NCBI GenBank assembly: GCA_034509735.1
Contig: JACGWO010000007.1
Location: 25,820,046-25,884,045 of the forward strand
Direction of reading: 5' to 3'
Origin: Sesamum alatum
Taxonomy: Eukaryota > Streptophyta > Magnoliopsida > Lamiales > Pedaliaceae
Length of the DNA stretch: 64,000 nucleotides
A program made the position numbers and the translations under genes. Positions 53,916 through 64,000 of the stretch are shown in pieces. The notes under the pieces were generated by a model. The model did no database searches. It was not told the origin of the DNA and saw only the letters and a list, made by a program, of their open reading frames with translations. The stretch's first letter is position 1. Every line of letters starts with the position of its first letter.

Positions 53916-55980
53916 ATGGTGAGAGCCTACGCCTCCTTCGGCTTCACCACCCCTCTCTCCACCTCTCTCAGCCACCTATCTCATCTTTCCTCCACTCTCA
54001 CCCCCTCTAAACCCCACCATTTTTCTGCTCTCCGAGCTACCGCCACTGTTGCGGCGGCCAAAATGCCCGGCTCCACCAGCAACAGCCACCCTTCTCTCGA
54101 AGTCATCGGCGGAGCCGTGGACACATTCCTCCCCGCATTGAAAACCTTGCATCTTCCATACGTTCCTTATCCATTTATTGGTTGGAATTGCCATGTGGAG
54201 ACTATCTTCGCCGCTTTTTTCCGGTCACTCCCAGACGTTAGGTTCCGCCGTGAGTGTCTCCGCACTAGAGACGACGGTGCTGTCGCCCTCGACTGGGTAT
54301 CTGGAGACGATCGCAACTTGCCTTCTAATTCTCCCGTTCTCATTTTGCTGGTGGGTTTCAATAAAATTGTTTATACAAAAACAGCACATAATCTAATGTT
54401 GTTCTGAGCTTTATGAAGTGACAAGAGTAACAAGTTACTAATATAAATTTGGATGCAGTGTCTGCTTAATGATTCTTTTATCTCGATACTTCCTTTTGGG
54501 ATATTATTCGGTTAATTTATCAATTGTAACTTTGAATTTCTAGCCCATGATTTTGCTCGAAAAAAATAAGGTGCTCCCTGATTTACAGTACTCAATGTCG
54601 ATATATCAGTCTTCAAACAGTTGGGCCGAGAAAATAGGACTTATATGGCGTATGATAAAATGAGGATTAACTTTAGTTGATGATGGTGATTACTTATTAA
54701 TGCTATGCTTTGACCTTGGATGTTGGTGAGGTGATGGGAGAAGGAGAAATAAAAAGTAAAGTACATTGATCGTTTGAAGATGGAAATGTTTTTCTTCATG
54801 TCTTGCATTAAATTTGAAGAACCAAATGTTACCTATATGTTTATTATGTGTTTGAAATGTGGGGAGGAGAGAGTGTATTTGACAATGAATGGTTGCAGCC
54901 AGGCTTAACTGGTGGAAGTGAGGACACATATGTGAGGCATATGCTATTGCGAGCTAGGAATAATGGATGGCGAGTGGTGGTGTTTAATAGCAGAGGTTGT
55001 GGAAACAGCCCTGTGACAACAGCTCAGGTACTCCTGTTTGTGAGCTTTTATTTTTTTTTTTGCTTGGAATCAAGGTCTTCCAATTTCAAATACTTCTTGG
55101 AGTTGCCATCTTTACTCAGTATTTTGGCTGTATTTGTGTTAAATCCTTATTCCGCAACCAATACTGATAAAATGTAGACCATAAGCAAATGTTGATTGCT
55201 ACTTTAAGTCATGAATGTTTGAGATGCTGTGTATGTTGAACAAATATCATCAATGTTTTTGCACCTTAACATATGATGGAGAACTTTCATGTCTACTGCT
55301 TACCATTTATTTCTTCACCGGCTAATCTTTGCAGTTCTATTCAGCTTCGTTTCTAGGAGATATTTCTGAAGTAGTGGAGCATGTTGGCAACCGCTACCCA
55401 ACTGCTAATTTATACGCTGTTGGCTGGTCTCTTGGAGCTAATATTCTCGTCCGATATGTGGGCCAGGTAACAGAACCAGGTTCATGTGGTCTAACTTTCT
55501 CTGTATTCTGTGGAGTTCGTACTACTTAATATATCCTCTTTTCTAAGTTATATTAAGTCAACTTTACCATATCATTGTTGCTTAAACAAAAATGACCTGG
55601 TCCGTCATGTGCAATGTGTTAATTGCACCTCTGACCTTGCTTTTGCTAGCTACTAACACAAAGGGAACTTCTGGATGGGAAGCTTTAAATGCGCTAATTC
55701 ACATGAAGTTTGCTTCCCCTTAGCAGCTTCTAAATACTCACCCCATGCTTTAATTTGTCACGGAAATTGCTTATAATGAAGCATTCTTAGCAATGACGTC
55801 ATTTTTCATTTCTTCTAAGTGCTGCATCATGTACCTGGTTCGCAGTAGCTTCTTGCTGCTGACAGTCCAGAACTTATCTTGACCCCCTTGCAATGATAGA
55901 TTTATGCTTAGTACTGAAGGATATGGTAAGGATTGTAGGTATTTGTGCTTAGGCTCGGCCTTTAGGAGAGGCTCGTGCCG

Positions 55981-56020
<40 letters not shown>

Positions 56021-59000
56021 CGCTCGTGAGCTGCAACTCAGGCCAAACTCACTCTCCGTGTTAGCTCATGCAGGCATTTATATAGGAGGAATTGGGTAGA
56101 AGAGCATCACCTGTGAAATCAAGATGTGAAAATGTGTTGACATTGTCTTCATAGATCCCAGAAGTATATATGTGAGATTTTAATTGCTACATGTGAATAA
56201 AGTAAAGAGCAAGGAAGAGAAAATAACTTCAATTTGAATGGGTTGTCCTGTAACTAGCACTCTAGCCTTCGGTATTAAGAGAGTATCACTTATCATGCTG
56301 TTTTCATGTTAGTTGAAGTTATATCAAACTTTGGACTCTTTGGGCTTCTTGAGATACAATTACTTAATAATAGTTAGAACAAAATTCACAAAATATCGCA
56401 TTTCCAAAGATGTTAACCTTTAGGTAGAATTGTGCTTGCCATTATGTTTAAGTAAAAATAAAAGAAAATTGAAACACATCTTAGAAAAGCGGTTCTATAT
56501 GAAAGAATAAAGTGTAGAGTTAAAGAACCACGCTTATATAGAGTTAAACGAAGCGAGTTCTTTAACATATTGATGAAAAACCGCGCTTCTAAATAGCGGG
56601 TTTTGCCTGGAAAAGCATTAGTAAACGAGAATAAGCGTGGGTCTTTGGTTATTTAAATTAAAAATTAAAAACATATATCTTTAAGTATTTTTTTATATAG
56701 ACTAGTAATGTGCCCCCCGGTGCCACATCAACGCCGTCTCCTGTGTCGTCGTGGTACTTCTACTGCTTGAGGGTCATTTGTAGTTCATTAGTTATTTATG
56801 GTGCCGCAATAGCGTGCACCATGGCGCAAGCCCAACGCCATTTTAAAAAAATTCGCGTTGGGCTTGCAAATAGCGCGCCTTTCTGTGTGGCGTAGAGGTG
56901 CGTGCAACCCCAGCCTTTTTAAGGGGTTCGGGGAAAGAAAAAATGACAGGGAGGTGCTCGACAATGCAGAGAGAGGCGACGCATGGAGGCACAACCGCAG
57001 AATTCCGGGCGCGAGGGGCTACGTGCGAAAGTAGCGCAGCGAAGAGATGAAGAGGTTTGGGCATGCACAATCAGGAAACGGGTGGCGGAGGGTAGGGGCG
57101 GAAGTCGGTGGACAGATAATATATAGTGTTAGGACTAGAATAGAATTGCAAACATGTTATTGATATGATTGATCTATCTACCAAAAATATCAACCACAAA
57201 TAAGACAATTATAATCTCCTAATCTATCTTCTAACAATATTTATGGATATGTTTGATTTATGTACCAAATATAATAACTAGAAATAAGGTAAATATACAC
57301 AAATCTCCTAATCAATCTTGTACCAATATTTAATTGTTTCTGCATTACTGATGTTAAAAGATATTGATGTATGAATATATAATATATTTTTGTAAATATG
57401 TGCCATGCTTTAAAAAGGCGCGTGCCACCGTGTGCTATGACTCCAGGGGACCTTTACGCCATGATGTGCCGTGTGCCTTTAACAACTATGAGTCGATGCA
57501 TTTGAACCGAAGTTCCCTCCGTTTGAAGATGCTTTCGAGCTCTCCTCTTCATACCTATGATACTTTGTCCCAAAGTTTTGAAATAGAAGGCAATACGCGT
57601 TGTGGGGTCGATTTGGTTCAAATCTGTGGAACATTGCATAACCTAAATGAGCCCTTGTATCAAGCATCGTGGAGTATGCTTCTATGGCAACCGATATTTA
57701 AGGTGTGAAGGCGACACGTCATCAGATTGTGGGGATAAAGATTTAGAATTTGAAGAAGATATGGTCTAGGGGATATCTGGCTGATATGTGGTGAACGACA
57801 TTTGCTGGTGATGACTTGACATGAGGGGTGTCATAGGACACTGGAGCGCGTCCAGTAGTAGGTTGTTCGTAGATCCCCATTGTATTACTATGATGATCAA
57901 AGCTATTCGCCCTATCTAATTGTCCACGTCTCCTATCTATGCTACGGCGCCTCCTATCTGATATATCAGGCGGCGGATCATGCGTTCGGGAGGATAACAT
58001 GAACTAGAATAGTCAATAACTTCTGTCTCTATACCATGATGTGTATCCCTTATTTGGTTTAATGATTGTAAATGATTTCCTACAGTATTACAACTTATAA
58101 CAAGCTCTACCATTCTTTCAACCTACAATTGGTGTAGTAAAATGAGTTTAGTAAAATGAGTTTCATCCAAGAGATGAAAGGTTAAACTTTAAAATTATAT
58201 ATTATTGTAAGATTAAATGCAATTTACCCCCTGTGACATTGCAAATGAGCAATTTACTTCATTGTGAAAAAAAAAACCCCAGCAATTACCCCCTCTGTGT
58301 TTCTCAAAATGAAGCAAAAAGACCCCTCATGTGATTTCATGTGTTTCAGGCATTATTTTTTTTTTTTAAATTTTGATTATAAAATTATATTGATATCCGT
58401 ATTTAAAAACCGTTGGCTCTGATTTGAATATAAGGTTCAGATTTGCCTAGCAGATCAATGGTTTAGATTTGACTTAATTTAGATCAACGGTATAGATTTA
58501 AAACATTGTTACATACCACAAACTGCTAGTCATTTGGATGTGTTGGACACAATTCAATCGTCCTTGGTAGGGGGTCATGTGATATTTAGATCTTCGTAAT
58601 TTGAAATACCAATTCAAGTTACTATCTAACATATTTGGGCTAAGTTGTACATTGGCCCACTATTAATCTCTACCGATCTATTCCTATTACGCTCTCAACG
58701 ATCTAGTGAATGTAAGTGCCGCTCATTTATGTTTGGTAATGGGGGGATGTCTTGAACCATGACAAAATACAGGAGAACCTTGGGTGATGTATCTCCACAA
58801 TTGCGTAATGGACCGATGAACAAGTTATACATTATGGTACTTGTGTGACATACCCTGGTACTGATGCAACCTCCAGCGGTGTTGTATCATACGTTTACTA
58901 GATGAGCTGCAACATATTGTCGAAATAATGAATTATAAGTGTATGACTTGAGAAAAAAAGTATATTTAATGAATTTGATAACTATATAACTTGATCATGC

Positions 59001-62000
59001 TGCATCAAGTCCAACATATTCTTGAAGATATATAATGAATTATTAGCAGTATGCGTATGCCTCAAATGATTCGTCTACCTACTGACAATTTGTAGGAAAA
59101 GATAAGCTTTACTGCTATGTATACATACAAAAAGTTTGCTTGTTTTAATGTTCATACGTATTTATTACCATGCAACATATAGACAGATAGGTTGGATATT
59201 GTCATTGTCAACCATTATTGGCCCCATGTTAACCTTTTCTTTATCTTTCTTCGGGTGAGTGTTAATAGTGCATGACCAAGTCCATATTTATAACAAGCAA
59301 ATAGTTTGCTATTATATAGATATAATAGTTGTTAAAGGCTAATAACTCAGGACGCATATTCAATAATATATTGGACTTGATGAAGGAAGAACAAGTTTAA
59401 TAGTTATCCAAATTAATTACATATACTTTTTTTCCACTTACGTCGCACACTTATGTTCATTATGTAGGAAACATGTTGTAGTTCAACTTGTCCATTTATG
59501 TCATTGTGGAGATACGTCACCTAGAGTGGGTTTTCTGACAGTTTATCATGGTTCAAGGCATCCCTCTGACACTAGACATAAATAACACATACATTTATTT
59601 GATGGCCGTGGATGTCATGAGGAAGATTGAATTTGTTATTATTTATCAATATGTTGCACAATGGGCCATTGCACAACAACTTCTTGTTAGAAGGCCTTCG
59701 ATTCGATTGTTAGCTCAAGTATCGTAGAAGATTACTTGAATTGGTATTATCAAATTACAAGGATCCAAATATCGCTATGACCTCTCGTCCAGGATGATTG
59801 GATTTGGTCAACAACCAAGTGATTGGTACGTAACAGTGTTAAATGTTTTTATTAAAATAATATATAGTTTATTGACATTAGATGTTGGGCCTTCTACCAT
59901 GTATCAGCTAGATATTCTCAGGACAATATCATACTCAGATTACTATGTGCTTCAACCTCCACAATCTGATGACGTGTCTCCATTCACACCTTTTATGACA
60001 GTTGCACAAAAGCATTCTCCTCAATGGTTGATATAGAGTTTGTTTTTGGGATGTCGAAAGGTTATCTAGTATTCTAAAGATTTGCACTGAGTCGACTATC
60101 GCATAGTGCATCTCCTATTCCATTTCAAAATTTTGGGATGGAGTATCATGGGTATGGAGGGGGGAGCTCGAATGCATCTTCAACTGGAGGGAACATCAGT
60201 TTGAATTAGCCAACTAGAAATGATCCTCGAGTAGCAGAAGTATCTTGGCGACATAAGCGACATCATGGATGTGGCACTGGGGAACATTACTAGTCTGTAT
60301 AGACAAATACTTTAAAGTTTAAATGTGTATACATACTTTTAATTCTTTTATTTAAATATTTCAGTGCGGTTCTTACAATGGTTTTTTATTTTTCTAATGT
60401 CAAAAACCGCACTTTAGAAGCACACTTTTCCCTCTATAAGTTAAAGATCCGCGCTTGCATAATGAGATCTTTAACTCTATTTGTTTTTTCTCTGTATAGA
60501 ACTGCTTTTCAGAAGCAAGGTTCTCTAATTTTCTTTGTACTTTAAATTTAATGGCAGAAAGTGCGGTTCTGCCTAATGATTTGACATACTTGAAAATGTG
60601 ATATTTTGTGATTTTTTTTCCGTCTACTTTTAAGTAATTGTATCAACAATTGATTATCTTCGATGAGTTTTATTATGATTCTTCGATGGTTGCTATCTTC
60701 TAACTAAATCATATTGAGTTTCATTTGGGAATTGGATACACACATACTCATAATTTTCACATTGTGTGTCTATGGGAGCAGCTCCTCACGATTGTCGAAA
60801 TAGGAGATCTTCAATTCTTGAAGTAGTACAGAAGTCTCTCATGGAACTTGGTATTGTTTGTTTGTCATTTAGCCATTATGTTTTGTTAAGAGTACTGTTG
60901 CTTTTTTTCAGTTTACATTGTTGTTTTTTCTTCAGTATCCAATTGCTCTATCTTGATCAGAAACATATTATACCTTTGCCTTGTTTGAGATGTTCAGTCT
61001 ACAATATTTATTTTTGCAATCAGGATTAGAGTCTCCAATTGTGTGATAGGACCCGTAATCTCTTTTGTGGACTCAAAAATCTTTATGTATGATATCGGAA
61101 GTTAACATGACATCCATGGAAACAATGTATTAGTTCAGTTTGTAACTATGTGTTTGCAAATTAACTGTAGATGTGATTTTCAACTACTTCCACTTGAGAG
61201 ATGATAGGAGCAGTGGAAAATTCCGTCACGGGATATGACATGATTGAACTGTAGATGTTACTTGTTAGCGGCTTTTTCCCCCTTTTTCTTGGGGGGAGTG
61301 GGGTGGAAGGGAAGAGGGTGATCTTGAGGAATTAAAGGACCAAGCTGAAATGTGTGTAGCTATGGATCTTTGCACTGAGAAAACTGAATGAAAGTTGGCC
61401 AGCCCTCTCCAGTAAACCTCTATTATGCTGCTGTAGTATACTCCTTTTGGATGCTTGCTTTTCCAGGAAATGGGCATTGCCCCCGTAGTGCAATCTATGC
61501 CCCTTGAATGATGCTACTTCTCCTTTAGAGTTGATGTTTCTACTTGTATTTTCATTTAAGGACGGGATTTATTAAGTCATTTGAATCTAGTTGCCTTAGA
61601 ATTTAGATTTCTCTTTTTTTAATCAATTTAGCCTTTTATCTACAACATAATTTTTTGGGATTCTTTGCATTTTCGCTATTGTAGACCCATCTCTGGATAT
61701 TTGCTTGATCACTTTTTTCTGTCCTAGGTACAGAATTGGAAGGTCTGCAAAAAATCAGCTTCCTGGACATTTATTTTTGCATGTGATAATCGTAATCAAT
61801 AAATTAGCTTGCTCGTTTTTCTTGATGGGTTTTCTTATGATTTGGCAAGAGTTTTGTAAAGGTAGTCAATTTGGTCCAATCAACAACTATCTAAAATTTC
61901 CATAGCTGAAAATAATAGCAAACTTCACAACCTTCATTAAACTTTGACTTAAACTAAATTAAATCTCAGGCCTGAAGGGAGGCAAGCGGTCCCTGCTTTT

Positions 62001-63164
62001 TATCTTTACACTTTTCTGTTTCCTTTTGTTAAATCCACTGCCCTTATCTTATTTATATTTCCTTTTGTCACAGGAATCTTTCTCTTGCCCTCTTGCTGGT
62101 GCCATATCCTTATGCAATCCTTTTAATTTGATAATTGCAGACGAAGACTTCCGTAAAGGCTTTAACATCGTTTATGACAAAGCTCTAGCGAATTCGCTGT
62201 GCAAAATTTTCAAGAGGTACCACAAAATTATTCCCTTGACTATGTTTCTATCACCTCTGGAAATTACTTCCTTGTCTATGTTTGTATGACATTCAATATC
62301 TTGACTGTACATCATTTAAATGAGATGCCTTATTTTGCAGGCATGCTCTTCTGTTTGAGGACATTGGAGGTGAATTTAATATCCCATTGGCTGCTAACGC
62401 CAAAACTGTTAGAGAATTTGATGAGGGACTAACACGAGGTTCGTATATGTTTATAGATGCATGAAACTCTAGCCATTACACTGATCTCTAACTGCTTAAT
62501 GCTTACTGCTTTGGACACTCTCAGTTTCATTTGGATTTAAATCCGTCGATGATTATTACTCAAACTCAAGCAGCTCGGACTCCATAAAGAATGTCTCCAT
62601 ACCTCTGTTATGCATCCAGGCAAGTATCTTCTACAGTTATGGTTCTATTTGTTGGAAACTTGGAATTAGTATAGCTTTTGCTCTCTAGAGACCATCCCAG
62701 GATTTAGTGGTTGGTTCTCTGAGCCTGTGCTCACTACCTTATTCCGGACCGATCTTGAAGATAAGATCATGTGTAATTATTTTAGTGCTTCAAATTTCTT
62801 CTCTGTGCAAAATTTTTCCATATTATTTTTCATTATCTTGCTTTTATGGCAAAACTTCCGTTGAGTTATTTTTTATGTTCTTTTATCACTCTCCTTTAGT
62901 TTCTGTACACATTTGTGGACCCCTCAAGGCTTTTTTTCTGCTTTGTCTATTTTTCGCTAAATTGATCCATGTGACCAAACCATCTCTGGGAAACTTTTCC
63001 CGTAGTAATTAAATCTGAAGAATCACAGAATGTACTAAGGTGGAATTATGTCTCGGGATAGTCTGGCCTTCACACAGATGTTTTGCTTACTTTTTCAAAA
63101 TGACTTTCAGGCTGAGAATGACCCAATTGCACCATCTCGGGGAATTCCTCGTGAAGATATACAG
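53916..63164 (+). CDS. EMB8/YheT-type alpha/beta-hydrolase, 5' seven exons (gene continues past the window)
   Basis: Exons: 53916-54350, 54899-55027, 55335-55466, 62074-62216, 62341-62438, 62525-62619, 63111-63164. All junctions join in phase to give 362 residues. Residues 1-61 contain no Asp or Glu and are rich in Ser, Thr and Ala, suggesting a plastid transit peptide. The hydrolase fold then starts (LHLPYVPYPFIGWNCHVET), with the oxyanion segment PGLTGGSEDTYVRHML, the nucleophile elbow GWSLGAN with Ser220, a cap region rich in LCNPFNLIIADEDF, and the likely acid Asp348 in AENDPIAPSRG. The catalytic histidine (usually in a GGHLGW-like motif) should lie in a later exon outside the window. The family is annotated as embryogenesis-associated EMB8-like esterase/lipase; the substrate is not known. 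No stop or frameshift is seen, so the gene looks functional. The ATG at 53916 is the first one in frame. Confidence 0.93.
55981..56019 (+). repeat. Poly(C) run of 39 bases
   Basis: An uninterrupted C tract between GCTCGTGCCG and CGCTCGTGAG. The flanks repeat CGCTCGTG-like sequence. Such length is rare in plant DNA, and assembly error in the exact count is likely. Confidence 0.9.
58200..58570. repeat. Possible small insertion with GCAATTTACC motifs
   Basis: TGCAATTTACCCCCTGTGAC is followed by GAGCAATTTACTTC and AGCAATTACCCCC. This phrase pattern resembles short non-coding elements, but inverted ends and a duplication could not be defined. Confidence 0.3.
59490..59790 (+). pseudogene. Plant mobile domain (PMD) remnant
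   Basis: In shifting frames the plus strand reads QFIMVQGIPLTLD and later QYVAQWAIAQQLLVRR, then EDYLNWYYQITR. These match, in order, the Q-x-IP, H-x-x-YV-x-x-W and L-x-WY-x-x-I/V-T-R landmarks of the plant mobile domain (aminotransferase-like, PF10536). This domain occurs in transposons and in the MAIN/MAIL host proteins. Several stops and a frameshift interrupt it. Identification is by pattern only. Confidence 0.6.
62620..63110 (+). other. Intron 6 with a non-canonical GC donor
   Basis: Exon 6 ends CATCCAG and the intron starts GCAAGTATC; it ends TGACTTTCAG at 63110. Using this GC-AG pair keeps the conserved IPLLCIQ-AENDPIAP reading frame. The rest of the donor (CAG|GCAAGT) matches the strong context known for GC introns. 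Confidence 0.85.
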
Positions 63165-64000
63165 GTTTCTAAATCTCTCCTTTTGTTACCCATATGCTGT
63201 CTCATAGTGTTTGTGTCCAGATTGTTCCCTTAAGTTTCATATCATCTAAAAGGACCAAATATACCATGCAATTTTTAATTGGGTCTTAATAAGTTCAGTG
63301 TCCACATATGGAGAACAAATAGTTGAAGCATGGTTCAGTTTTTAGAATGCTCATTATTTTGTGTAATAAATAGATCCAGGATTTCATACATTTTTAGATT
63401 CTTAGAACAAATAAAACTTGAAAGGGGTTTATTCTCTCCTATCCTCTTCTTCATCTTTTGATCTTTAAATCTATCCAATTTCCTACTAAACATTACTACT
63501 CTATCTCGTTTAAAGCGAAGATAGTTTCCGCTACTTGCCTTTTGATTATCAAGGAAAGCTAGCCTGCAGTGTGAATTTATTTTGGCTCTTCATTGATGAA
63601 AATGACTGAAGTGGCTGTTGGCTGACTGGCTCAAGAAATATGTGTGCACAGTTGAAATGGAGAACACTTTTGATCACATTTATGTGCATATACTTCTCAT
63701 GGAAACTTCACTTTATTATATAACTTTGATACAACTTTTCATCCAACTTTTGAGTGTGATTGCCAAGTAACTTCAAAAATCATCTCTTAGCTTATTCTGC
63801 CATTGGACAAATATCTCCTTTCTATTTTCTCAGTCGAATAGTTGGTCTTGGTTTGGGCTTGTGCTAGCCAAACAGTGGCGTATTATTTAAGTTAATAAAT
63901 ACATGAAATTATTCCATTCATGCCCATTCTGCTTGGTAGTGAAAATATATCGTCAATTCTTGACTTAGAGGGTTTGGTTGAGGGCTTATAAGTTCTTCAC
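63165..64000 (+). other. Intron 7 of the hydrolase gene (incomplete)
   Basis: Begins GTTTCT after the exon-7 end at 63164. No further exon with the family's conserved C-terminal motifs was found before the window ends. Confidence 0.6.

Larger units (their letters stand above)
56353..60644 (+). mobile_element. Inverted-repeat element with PMD remnant (probable Mutator-like)
   Basis: About 300 bp at 56353-56665 is imperfectly repeated in reverse complement at 60335-60644. Both outer ends begin GATACAATTACTTAA read inward. Within the arms, AGAAGCGCGGTT-like motifs and GAGTTAAAGA phrases recur in both orientations. The interior contains a decayed plant mobile domain and several unrecognised short frames. 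Long terminal inverted repeats with a PMD fit a subset of plant Mutator-like elements, but a 9-bp target duplication was not identified and no MURA transposase was found. Confidence 0.6.
55467..62073 (+). other. Intron 3 of the hydrolase gene, 6.6 kb, transposon-loaded
   Basis: It starts GTAACA after GGCCAG and ends TTTTGTCACAG before the next exon; exons 3 and 4 join in phase 0. The other visible complete introns are about 90-550 bp. The excess is largely accounted for by the inverted-repeat element at 56353-60644. A homopolymer of 39 C lies at 55981-56019. Confidence 0.85.

Noticed and set aside
57743..58000. 85-aa minus-strand Arg-rich frame inside the intron element
   Set aside because: No recognisable domain, and its surroundings are transposon DNA. 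It could be a relic but cannot be supported as a gene.
60766..61029. 87-aa frame in intron 3, considered as an extra hydrolase exon
   Set aside because: Exons 3 and 4 join directly in phase and match the family without a gap; no suitable splice borders surround this frame.

Overview
The window is transposon-dense nuclear DNA from a flowering plant, most likely a eudicot. Evidence: AT-rich intergenic sequence, an intron-containing nuclear gene, a eukaryotic tRNA gene with split A/B-box promoter, and CACTA, Helitron-like, LTR-retrotransposon, LINE and MITE-type elements of plant families. The species cannot be fixed from the sequence alone. Only two host genes are convincing: a tRNA-Pro(UGG) gene (49499-49570, minus) and the 5' part of an EMB8/YheT-type alpha/beta-hydrolase gene (53916-63164, plus, seven exons visible, running off the right edge).

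Layout. 1-15757 is a large CACTA (En/Spm-like) transposon read on the minus strand. Its TNP2-type transposase is decayed, its subterminal regions are packed with ACCGTTCC/GGAACGGT motifs, and its right terminus is at 15757; the left terminus was not found in the window. A complete 8.9-kb Ty3/gypsy chromovirus (Tekay/Del-like, 4211-13123) sits inside the transposase gene, flanked by the 5-bp duplication AGATG. 16279-17441 looks like an old gypsy LTR and primer site that the CACTA landed beside or in. 17575-18001 is the first of three copies of a MITE family. 18457-21279 is an intact-looking gag-only LTR element (TR-GAG type). 22740-27342 is a complete 4.6-kb non-autonomous CACTA with TTGCAACGGA subterminal repeats. 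27.3-32.1 kb is AT-rich filler with Helitron-like pieces and short tandem repeats. 32.15-34.34 kb is a dead LINE. 35833-42271 is a Ty1/copia element with both LTRs and the CCCAC duplication. 43622-49324 is a degenerate Tat-like gypsy element carrying three tandem-repeat arrays. A 425-bp solo LTR lies at 50448-50872, a mini-CACTA at 51362-51666, and a cluster of inverted Helitron-like pieces at 52.0-52.7 kb.

The right-hand 10 kb is the hydrolase gene. Its third intron is about 6.6 kb and contains a roughly 4.3-kb element with long inverted ends and a plant-mobile-domain (PMD) remnant, probably a Mutator-like transposon. The sixth intron has a GC donor.

The transposons do not form a pathway with the host genes; what links them is insertion history. 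No clearly new enzymatic system was found. The best leads are the gag-only retroelement with its intact ORF, the sequence module shared between the two CACTA elements, the palindromic PPT-like array in the Tat-like element, and the PMD-carrying inverted-repeat element in the hydrolase intron.
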